Shown here one piece after another: positions 46,301-54,000 of a stretch of DNA of 64,000 bases. The DNA is from Aricia agestis. Its lineage: Eukaryota; Arthropoda; Insecta; Lepidoptera; Lycaenidae. The translations under genes were made by a program, and so were the position numbers. The stretch is taken from contig NC_056425.1 in the NCBI RefSeq assembly GCF_905147365.1, positions 6,269,501-6,333,500 on the forward strand, given 5' to 3'. Every line of letters begins with the position of its first letter. Position 1 is the stretch's first letter. Under the pieces are notes generated by a model. The model searched no databases, was not told where the DNA came from, and was given only the letters and a program-made list of their open reading frames with translations.

Positions 46301-47095
46301 GTTGGTCGATGTTTGTTTTGGGGGGACGATTTGACACACCGTCCTTTACTTACCCAAGAACGGCCATATAAGTAGTGGCCTTCGTCCATACGTGTTCGAC
46401 CAGACCCCTATGAAGGTGGACAATATCGCGGAACCTAAATACTCTAACATGGAGAGCACTGTTAGGACATTCGAGGCGTACTCCTGCACATCTTGCTCCA
46501 ACGCGCTGGTTTCGTTGGTCCTGATTGGAGACAGGAACGACGCGCAATCCTCCTTAGAATTATTGAGAGCGTGCTCGCACGTCCTGTGCAATATTATGTT
46601 TTTTATTGCGGTCACTAAAATGGTAATGAACATGTTAATTTCAGCACATACATTTTGGTGTTGGTGGCAGATTCCATTTAAATTATGCCAGAGTATACCT
46701 ACGCAGTACGCACTCTTTTTTTTTTTGCTCGAACTCGGGAATCGAACCCACGATAGAAACACAAGTGCCACCAGGACTTGATCAGCTTCTTAGGGAGTTA
46801 GGTTTGTGAGTCCAAGAGGCGGTATCACTTCACATTTATTTTCTAATTTACTGGTAAATTAATATTAGAAATAATTTTTAAAGCCTTGTAAAGTGTAACA
46901 TTACATTTTCAAAAAGTAACATTAATTTTTCAAAAATTCTCCGTGATGATTTTCTAGGGTCTAATTTTAATAATGAATTTGCTTACCAATTATAGCATTG
47001 CCGACCAATCCTATGAAAATAGGAATTTCAACTGTAGTCCTTATAGACCATTTCACTGGTTTCACTTTGTCCGCACACTCGCTTTGGTCCGCCAT
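34281..47095 (-). CDS. SLC46-like MFS transporter, copy A
   Basis: Predicted 12-helix plasma-membrane or endosomal transporter of the SLC46 family (proton-coupled folate transporter relatives); the substrate cannot be told. Exons on the minus strand: 46987-47095, 46354-46614, 44441-44615, 43630-43807, 42527-42902, 39114-39354, 34281-34374. All have GT..AG introns, and the phases add up to about 477 aa, the family's usual length. Seen: start MADQSECADKVKPVKWSIRT; first extracellular loop with Cys (HRTCEHALNNSKEDC); motif A GVWSNTYGRRPLLIWPFLG; WGPWWSVVVYIPICLSGG; RMIILDATLLMSTIVGSFIT; ILRTHLRKIVPADDIVKVFA; hydrophilic tail KLDKECGISNETLDTTAEKV. Motif A has Asn in place of Asp. A tandem paralogue lies just upstream (copy B). 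The last intron holds a long inverted repeat and a hAT-like element. Confidence 0.85.
34650..36340. repeat. Long inverted repeat (foldback) in the last intron of copy A
   Basis: Arms 34929-35424 and 35585-36079 are almost perfect reverse complements over about 495 bp, separated by a spacer of about 160 bp holding two atcagtcaaataataaaa direct repeats. Outer shorter arms (about 34663-34730 and 36268-36333, core tttaaaaaatctcg) are also inverted, but their link to the inner arms is interrupted by unrelated 200-bp segments. No ORF, no clear target duplication. Confidence 0.9.
37313..38650 (+). pseudogene. Truncated LINE: RNase H domain and C-terminal zinc knuckle
   Basis: Broken non-LTR retrotransposon piece in several frames. 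Seen: RLACLIITGALSSTPTASLD and EARKAALRARTAG (connection region), VWFTDGSRKE / GAGFYG, EVFAIIGCLLE, ILSDSQAALKALTA, and in another frame PGH...GNETADELARLGAE: the D, E, D and H/D residues of an RNase H domain. Then C-terminal CRFCEEEDETPIHLL (zinc knuckle with one Cys lost). A short palindrome splits it at 38209-38265. It ends with aataaaaaaaa (38656). RNase H points to the I/LOA group rather than R1 or CR1. Frameshifts at about 37770-37800 and 38030. Confidence 0.82.
38209..38265. repeat. Near-perfect hairpin inside the LINE remnant
   Basis: gtagacaagtggcaaa and its exact complement flank acgctaacgctagcgttagc, itself part of a perfect 22-bp palindrome. Only three bases (38247-38249) are unpaired. 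It separates two parts of the LINE frame. Confidence 0.85.
39114..39354 (-). CDS. Transporter copy A, exon 6 (helices 11-12)
   Basis: 241 nt, the same length as exon 6 of copy B. Encodes LSISLFKKMFGPILRTHLRK, IVPADDIVKVFAWMCTIQSV and FPGIIYLLSAILIMICIVIL. The donor gtaagt overlaps an in-frame TAA, so an unspliced transcript would stop here at 39110. Confidence 0.85.
39760..39960 (+). mobile_element. Helitron 5' fragment
   Basis: tatactatataatattataa, gcgaaagtatctctgtctgt, cgccaaaactactgaaccga, gagaaaggacataggctaca: the 5' half of the family complete at 40719-41471, plus strand. It runs into a tRNA-derived piece at about 39962. Confidence 0.6.
39962..40080 (+). mobile_element. tRNA-derived SINE fragment
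   Basis: gggttcgagtcccgcaggcg is a pol III B box with acceptor-stem-like flank. It is followed by a non-tRNA body (gttcctgggtcttggatgtg) as in lepidopteran tRNA SINEs. The cloverleaf does not close, so it is not a functional tRNA. Confidence 0.65.
40109..40480. repeat. Direct repeat, two units of about 125 bp
   Basis: ccagaaatatatcgatgcaa ... cagatggcgttttatttttt ... gaactaatcatactta at 40109-40231 recurs at 40352-40480 with scattered changes. Confidence 0.75.
40485..40718 (-). mobile_element. Truncated Helitron with MITE insertion
   Basis: 3' end CTAG (plus ctagctgttgcccgcgactt) of the same family as 27611-28267, truncated at its 5' side where the next Helitron (40719) starts. Interrupted by the MITE at 40600-40672. 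Confidence 0.75.
40600..40672. mobile_element. 73-bp MITE, TTA duplication
   Basis: Inverted ends gggccgcgctacaccgga and complement; TTA on both sides (40597-40599, 40673-40675). The uninterrupted target is visible at about 27703-27727. A relative was hit by the hAT-like element at 36939. Confidence 0.85.
40719..41471 (+). mobile_element. Complete non-autonomous Helitron, plus strand
   Basis: 5' TCTATACTAATATTATAAAT, 3' gcggacgaagtcgc hairpin, then CTAG. Host bases A and T flank it. It carries a MITE at 41084-41223. No Rep/helicase coding. Confidence 0.85.
41084..41223. mobile_element. MITE (ccaatttcacc ends), copy 1, nested in Helitron
   Basis: gaccaaatttcaccaacg... to ...cgttggtgaaattggggc with TAA on both sides (41081-41083, 41224-41226). 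Second copy at 48006-48145. Confidence 0.85.
42105..42477. mobile_element. MITE (gcgcgtccactgcatcgg ends)
   Basis: aagttgcgcgtccactgcat and its rough complement at the right bound about 370 bp with repeated gattccg/cggaatc words. Target duplication not clear. Confidence 0.6.
42527..42902 (-). CDS. Transporter copy A, exon 5 (helices 7-10)
   Basis: Acceptor cttttcag, donor gtaagt. Encodes GGLTKVFNISYVKDVIVICF, the SLC46 linker between the two halves, then four hydrophobic segments (IILICVLKFIIVVSLSG, AATFFGGFIGVMVVQKLF, FVMMTLILLFAEFIIKM) and TRTWHMYLG. Confidence 0.88.
43410..43537. mobile_element. MITE (gggcctgtttcacc ends), copy 1
   Basis: 128 bp with inverted ends gggcctgtttcaccactttc / gaagtggtgaaacaggtcc; nearly identical to 44108-44235. 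Confidence 0.85.
43630..43807 (-). CDS. Transporter copy A, exon 4 (helices 5-6)
   Basis: 178 nt, the same as copy B. Encodes RMIILDATLLMSTIVGSFIT, SYLILAFGIVNALLFSAGLK and AYAFTHFFIEESLPNAKK. Confidence 0.88.
44108..44235. mobile_element. MITE (gggcctgtttcacc ends), copy 2
   Basis: TTA on both sides (44105-44107, 44236-44238). Close match to copy 1, 700 bp away in the neighbouring intron of the same gene. Confidence 0.88.
44441..44615 (-). CDS. Transporter copy A, exon 3 (helices 3-4)
   Basis: 175 nt, the same as copy B. Encodes GLAVAACFAAAYTIDDSWGP, WWSVVVYIPICLSGGNIVLM and GYCYVIDTSEPKNTAIR. Confidence 0.88.
46354..46614 (-). CDS. Transporter copy A, exon 2 (loop and helix 2, motif A)
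   Basis: 261 nt, the same as copy B. Encodes NIILHRTCEHALNNSKEDCA (loop, with an Asn-x-Thr sequon in RTNETS), ASNVLTVLSMLEYLGSAIL and GVWSNTYGRRPLLIWPFLG. The Asp of the SLC46 motif is Asn here (codon AAC). Confidence 0.9.
46728..46795 (-). mobile_element. tRNA-derived SINE scrap
   Basis: Minus strand cgtgggttcgattcccgag (B box) followed by an A-rich tail (plus ttttttttttt at about 46710-46727). Confidence 0.5.
46987..47095 (-). CDS. Transporter copy A, exon 1
   Basis: ATG at 47095 in context gagaATGG. Encodes MADQSECADKVKPVKWSIRT, then helix 1 (VEIPIFIGLVGNAII). Ends one base into a codon, as in copy B exon 1. Both start MAD. Confidence 0.82.
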
Positions 47096-47144
47096 TCTCA
47101 CTCATAAGTCTCTCGCTATTCTGAATAAATTAAGGACTTGAAAG

Positions 47145-47280
47145 CTACAAACTGATAAGTGGGATAGACGTTATCAGTAATCTTATCAGACGCGTTCAGC
47201 CGCGCTTGTCTTAAGGATCTGAGCTTGAGCATCTAACCGACATCCCAGAGACATGCTCTGACATCCTTTTTATACTTTCC
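47145..47280 (-). promoter_or_regulatory. Candidate promoter of copy A with GATA-site cluster
   Basis: Three TGATAA cores lie within 40 bp (47152-47191), in both orientations, just upstream of the ATG. One overlaps a TCAGTT initiator-like word at 47155-47150. A minus-strand TATAAAA is at 47273-47267. GATA factors drive many insect midgut genes, so gut expression is possible; this is inference. Confidence 0.35.
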
Positions 47281-47548
47281 AATTCCGAGACTTGTTTTCG
47301 TTACGAAAAAATGTGATGCTTAGTGTCCAAAATGTTGAAACATAAATTGGAAAGGAGAAAGCTATGGGTTCTTTCTTTTAAAACCAGCATTCTACATTAA
47401 TATAATAATAATATCTATGGACGCTATTACACCACGTCAGTCTAGCCCCGTGCTAAGACTTGTGTTACGGGTACCAAGCAACGGAAATATATTTAATACT
47501 TTTCTATACTATAGATAGTGAATAGTCTATAGGTACATATATTTAAGA

Positions 47549-47778
47549 CTAGATGACGCCCGCAACTCTGTTGCACCAAAAATCGTTTATTGCGCGGGAA
47601 CCGTACATTTTTCCGGGATAAAAAGTATCCTATGTCCTTTCCCAGGACTCAAAGTATCTCCATTCCAAATTTCAGCAAAATCGGTTCAGCGGTTTGGGCG
47701 AGAAGAGGTAACAGACAGACAGACAGACAAACAGCCAGATAGATAGACACACTTTCGCATTTATAATATCAGTATGGA
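47549..47778 (-). mobile_element. Complete short Helitron (third family)
   Basis: Minus strand TCCATACTGATATTATAAAT to ...gagttgcgggcgtcatCTAG; A and T flanks intact; 230 bp. Plus-strand relative at 31435-31608 and fragments at 49300-49430 and 49685-49750. Confidence 0.8.
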
Positions 47779-48005
47779 TTTGCAAAACTAATTTGTTTTT
47801 TCCTTATTTATAAAGTCGCGTTTATTTGTTTGCGATATTCTTAAAAACTACTGAACGGATTTTCATGCGGTTGTCATATTCTATCGACAGACTAGGTACT
47901 AAGCCACGTTTAAAGATATTATAGTATGCCATTTTTTTAGTTTTTTTTTTTATATAAAAGATTATGACGCTGGTAAAAGTCATAGGCAAAATCTAGTTAG
48001 GTTTA

Positions 48006-48145
48006 GCCCCAATTTCACCAACGACTGTTAAAGTTAACGCTCGAATTAGTATCACGTTACCTCTTTTGTTTTTCTTATGAATGAAAGAGAAGACTTGACA
48101 TTTTAACAAGCTGTTAGCACTAACAGACGTTGGTGAAATTGGGGC
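48006..48145. mobile_element. MITE (ccaatttcacc ends), copy 2
   Basis: TTA duplication (48003-48005, 48146-48148). Close to the copy at 41084-41223. Confidence 0.88.
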
Positions 48146-48429
48146 TTAGGTTCATATGTATCTACTTACCAAGTTATCTCGAAGAACCAAACAACTTCTC
48201 AAACGCAAATATCAAGTTAAACTTTATTTAGGACTCTCCGTTAGGTTTTATACCGAGTAATACTTATTTATTTTTGCAACAATGTAACTCCTGAGTATGA
48301 AGACCGGTTTCCAAACATTAAACACTTAATCAATTGAATGGGGTAATATATTATAACTTATATACAACGTCAAAAGAGGTTGTCGAACGAATGCGTGTTT
48401 TCAACATAATCTATACATCTATAGGTAGT

Positions 48430-48610
48430 AGGTACATATAAATAAAATTGGAGTGTCTGTTTGTAATATTGAAAGAACCGTTTTTTACTAAATGCATATG
48501 AATGTATATAGGGTACAGACACCAAAACAACATTTTTTACAATTTTTGTCTGTATGTCTGTCTGTCTGTTTGTTCCGGCTAATCTCTGAAATGGCTGGAG
48601 CGATTTTGAC
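48430..48610 (+). mobile_element. Helitron-like fragment, second family
   Basis: aataaaattggagtgtctgt, tgtctgtctgtctg, ccggctaatctctgaaatgg: the plus-strand equivalent of 27266-27608, lacking the 3' end. Confidence 0.55.
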
Positions 48611-49901
48611 GGGACTATTTTAGGCACATAATCTATATTCTATATAGGTATCTGTATTTTTAACATTTACTTCCTCGGAATTTTTTACAGTTATATCCTG
48701 ACTCTCCTTTAAGAGGATACACCAGGGGCTAGAGAAATGAAAAAAAAGTACGTGTAATATCTGTAGCTGTCTCCCTTACCTCAAGCCTATACCGCAGAAC
48801 ACGATAGAGACAACTGCAGAAAATCCAGAAAATCAACGATTCGTTGTCCCCTGATTCCTTCTCCAAAACTTAACCGATTTAAGTACTTTTTTCATTAAAG
48901 ATTAAAAAAAGGCTTGAGCTGTGTTCCTATGTTTTGCTTTTTTTGTATAATCTAGCCAAATCTGTTTTCTGGACGTTTGAACACAGTGGAAAATCTGGCC
49001 ATTTTTTTGGGTTTTTGAACGTTCATATCTTATTTAATAATTAAATTATGAAAAAAAAGAAAACATAGGGACATTGTATTAGTGGCCGTAGATATTCAGG
49101 AAAAAAATTATAACTACTAGCATTATCCAGGGAGGAAACAGGGGACAACGTTTGTATGGAAAAAAGGGCGGTGTGGAATCCTCTTAACTCCGTTGCACCA
49201 TTCGGTCATCGTGCTATACTATAATGTGGTAGGTAATAGGAAATCGGTTCGCCCATTCCCTATCACCCCATTCCCAAACCCATTTAGGAAGTCCATTTTT
49301 GCAGGGTAAAAAGTATCCTATGTCCTGTCCCGACTCCCGAGACTCAATGTTGATTCAGAGGTTTGAGCGTAAAGAGGTAACAGGCAGACAAACACACATT
49401 CGGATTTATAATATTAGTACCGAGTACGGATATTATGTCACCGCGCTCATCCGCGCTGGTACAAAGGTCCTATCAAACAAATAACAGAGCGAGGCCATAT
49501 TGCCGAGGAATAACGTACACTTTCCCGCAGTTATAGTATATCTTTCTCTGTGGTCTACTCTACCTATGTCTGTGCCAAGTTCGTGAGACTAGCGCTCTTA
49601 ACTCATAACTACTACGTACAGTTGTCTAGTCTAACTAAACTACTAGATCTAGAATCTAGATGAATGACGGCCACAAGTCGCAAGTCCGTTGCGCAGAAAT
49701 TTCGCATTCCGGGATAAAAAGTATCCTATGCCCTTTCCCGGGAGTCGGGACTCGGAAGTCGGGACACAAAGTGTTCCCCCATTTTTTATTTTTTAGTATT
49801 TTCCCATTTTTTCTACATTTCCACTGATTCTTCGCTCCTATCAGGCGCCTATTTAACTTTTTGTAATGGATAATCGAGCAAAAAGGCTTATATTATAAAC
49901 A
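48611..49901. other. Intergenic between transporter copies, repeat scraps
   Basis: Upstream of copy A. Fragments of the short Helitron family at 49300-49430 and 49685-49750. No gene found. Confidence 0.45.
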
Positions 49902-50225
49902 CTAGATTTTCCTCGCGGCTTCGCCCGCGTAATTTAGGAATTTCACGGAAACCGTTCATTTTCCCGCAAAAATAGACTATGTCCTTTCACGTGGTCTATT
50001 CGTCATGTGTGCCAAATAACATAAAAATTGCTCCAGTAGTTCTTAAGATAATAAGCAATTTCAAATAATTTCCATTTTCCTCTATTTCTTCGATCTAGCG
50101 TGATAAAATATAGCCTATACTCTATAGCCTTCCTCGATAAATGGGCTATCTAACACTGAATGAATTTTTCAAATCGGACCAGTAGTTCCTGAGATTAGCG
50201 CGTTAAAAAAAAACTTCCGCTTTAT
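49902..50225 (-). mobile_element. Helitron, 5'-truncated
   Basis: CTAG at 49902-49905, then the same blocks as 53210-53581 (cgcggcttcgcccgcg, tcacgtggtctattc, atcggaccagtagttcctga). The 5' end is lost beside a small hairpin (gagtgaattttcta at about 50226). Confidence 0.75.
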
Positions 50226-51031
50226 GAGTGAATTTTCTACGACCTAGAAAATTCACTCAGGGTTAGGTTAGAGGTAGGTTAGGTTACAATGGTACTCTAT
50301 ATTACCAGTTTTATCTATTTACACACTTGAATTTTGATAAACTGACGTCAAAATGTATTCGGAAAATTACTAGAAATACTAGAATTGGTTTTGTGGATAT
50401 CCTTGTCACAATTTGTTGACCAAGATTCGTGTCATTACTCATTGCCAACTTCCTTACAAGTTTTACGTTGTGTAGGTATAACTCTATGGTTATCTAATGG
50501 TTAAAAATATCTTTGAAAAAAAAAATCATTTTTTATTAAAAAAAAATCGTCATACATTGCTGCGATGCGACAAAAATAATATGTTATTAATTTATATTCT
50601 ATAGGTACGTTATAAACCAAGTATATTCTCTGCTAATAGTTTAAAACTACAGTTTTGGTTTTGATGTGATTTGGATTTTGGAGTTAACATAATGAAGAAG
50701 AGTCGGGAAGCAGTAACATGTGTCTTAAAGTTGAGGTTCTTTAAAAAGTATTGTTCCCGTGGGTTTTTCTTAGCGGACACAAAACGCCGGGGAGCATCGG
50801 TCATTCAGTATTATTTAAATTTTCATGTTAATGAAATCGCATACACCTACGCCATCTATTATCAAACTATGTTAAACAAATTTTACTATGTAGTGATAGT
50901 GTTAATAGGACAAATAAACAATAGACAATGTAAATAAATAATAATATATACAGATATTTACAACTTGAGATATAGTACTTTTCAGCTTATCTCTTCATAA
51001 TATATTTTATCTTCTGATAACTTTCCAAATG

Positions 51032-51039
51032 TTACGCTC
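51032..51039 (-). CDS. Copy B, candidate tiny last exon
   Basis: Acceptor tttttattttcag precedes gagcgtaa. In phase with the donor gtatgt at 52357, it adds Gly-Ala and stops. Alternative: no splice, ending at 52332 with MFKFCAT. Confidence 0.4.
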
Positions 51040-54000
51040 CTGAAAATAAAAACAATTACATCATAATATCAAATCGGAAAAGTGTTCATCGTGCTTTTTT
51101 GTAAGGAAAACTATTTGATTAATGATTACACAAAAAATGCTTAAAGTTGAGACCGCATGTAACGTGCAATTTTTTAAGGAAAACTATTAGATACACAAAA
51201 AGAGGAATTAAGATGTGACCACACTAGCTTTAAAAACTACGGTCTACGCTGCAGACTGCATCGCGTCGGAGCGACGCCACGACGCGACGGCGAAACTACA
51301 TGACTAAATATTCTTTGTACGAAAACGTATGAACTAAGCCGATTTAGCCGCTCTAAGCGGTAGTCGAGCCAGTGCCCGATCTAAGGGGCATGAGCCGGGC
51401 ATTTGCCCAGAGCGGCAAAAAATGTGGGGCCACAAAATAAAATTAACTTAATCCTAAAGTGCCTGATAGATGTACGAACTTAAAGCACGCGGGTTTTAAG
51501 TTCGCGAACTTACTCGGCTCGCGTCGGTGACACACGAGAATCGCTCACACTGGATTACCATGCCCCCTCGCCTATGTGTCAGCAAAGAGCTCGCGGCTCT
51601 TTGCTGACACATAGGCAATTAAGATCGTCGAGCCATAAGTCCGCGTACTTAGTCGCACGTCTCTCACCCCCTTATCTTCCAACCTAGCTATAGCCATCCA
51701 CTACCTAATTTAGAGAATTTTACCTGCCAACCTACTCCAGGTTGGATAGTGGAAATGTATTTTATTTCTATTTCCAACAAAATTAACTAATGACTTATAT
51801 AATATGGTTAACTGTTAGTAAACGGCGGCGAAAATTATTATCTTCGCCCGGAGCTAGATAGCTAGGTCGCGCCCTGAGGAGCATACGACACGAAACGTCA
51901 GTAATAGGTAGGGAACGTGAAATGTCGCGTCGTTTCGCTGCAGCGTCGCCTAGTGCAGTCTCACCTTTGTTCTCTTATTTCGTACCTAAAGACTCAGATG
52001 TTATAATTGGACGCTGTTAAGCATTCGTGCACTAACCCACAATAAAAACATATTGAGCTATGAATATGCATTTATGTTCTTTAGATCATTTAGAACAAGA
52101 CTGCGCATTCTAAATTCAACAAAAAATGTGGGTAAAGACTTAGGACACAAATGCTTATCAGCGACAAATTAAAACTACGCTTATTTGCGTCTTTTGTGCG
52201 TGAATCAGCTGGCCGTGCAATGCAGATTAATTCACACTTTAATAAAAAAACGGGCCTCAATTCCCTATTAGATCTGTATTCTGTGTCCACACTTCTTTTT
52301 GGGTCTGGCATCACAATTTTGGATTTGTATTTTAGGTTGCACAAAATTTAAACATACCTGCTATATCTTCCTGACTTTGTGCATTGATGATTCGTTCATA
52401 AGTTGGCAAAGACGAATTCTTCCATGAGAAGCCAAAAACCACCCTAGAAAAAACACACATTTTGTTGCATGAGTTGATATTCTCCCTATTTCTTTTTTTA
52501 CCTAAATAAATGAAAACTAAACTAATGCAATTATTAGAACTAAAATTAGCTACATTGCATCGGTCCAAAAGCTCTCAAATTTTTATCAAGACAGCAGACA
52601 CGGAAATTTTCACGATGCGTTCTGCGGCGTCGTAGATTTATACGATGCGACGCCGCAACGCAGTGTTGTGGCCTGGCCCTAATACCTCGATCGTGGGAAT
52701 CGCAGACACAATAGATTTTCAATTGTTATGCGGCAGCCGGCTGCCGCTTGGGGATTGATGGGTTAAAAACACTTACGCCAGAAGAATCGCAGAGAATGTA
52801 GCCAGCATCGCGCTCAACAGATATATAGATCCGGGAAAACTGCTCACTGTCACCGAATACAGCGAGTTGTACACAACCGGTGTAATGATAGGCGCTAGAC
52901 TCTCGACTGTGCACATGAAAGCGAAGACTTTAGCTATATCTTCCAATGGCAGAAGCTTTGTCATGTACGACCGAGTTAGGGGCCCGGAGAGATTCTTGAA
53001 CATGGATACAAAACAACCTGAAAATAATTAATTTAAATTAGGAGGAAGTGCGCGGATGGGTTAAAGTTAATCGGATTTAATGTCGTGTTATCTCTCACAT
53101 TAATGTGAAGAGATGTTACGATATTACACAATATTATACCATAGGTAGCAACTAGTATGCAAAGAAGGCTTGCCTTAGTCGGCCCCTAAACGAGCAATTT
53201 TATTGTCAACTAGATGTTCCGCGCGGCTGCGCCCGCGTAATTTAGGAATTTCACGGAAACCTTACATTTTTCCGCAAAAAAGAAACCTATGTCCTTTCAC
53301 GTGGTCTATTCTTCATGTGTGCCAAATAACATAAAAATTGCTCCAGTAGTTTCTTAAGATAATAAGCAATTTTAAATAATTTCCTCCGGTTTTTCCACAT
53401 TTTCCTCTATTTCTTCGCTCCTATTAATCTTAGCGTGATAAAATATAGCCTATAGCCTTTCTCGATAAATGGGCTATCTAACACTGAAAGATTTTTTCAA
53501 ATCGGACCAGTAGTTCCTGAGATAAACGCGTTCAAACAAACAAACTAACAAACTCTTCCGCTTTATAATATTAAGTATAGATATAACGTATTGCGTAATA
53601 TTATTGGCCGTCTAGGGTTGATATTGAACATCGCACGCCTTCAAATTTCAATCTAATTGTCAAATAAACTGTTCAATAAAATTGAAGCGTAATATTGACA
53701 ATAAAAGTACAGGGGCCGGCTTACTCTACTAAATAGAATGTTCGGTATGGTAAATCATTTTTATGTACACAATATTCCATCGTGTGAACTGACTTTAACT
53801 TGTAAAGTGTGCATCAACAGAACCTACTTATATACATGTCAAAAGCGTTCTTCGCATTCATCTTGATAAAGTATTCGCCCGCCGACGTCAGTATTGCCAC
53901 GATCGAGAACATAATATCTCCCATTCTGAACAGCTTCTGCACCACGATGATACCCAGGAAACCGCCGAAAAACGCCACCAAAGTGCTCACTGACGAGTAA

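Noticed and set aside
46392..46781. 129-codon plus-strand frame
   Set aside because: Antisense to exon 2 of copy A and a SINE scrap.
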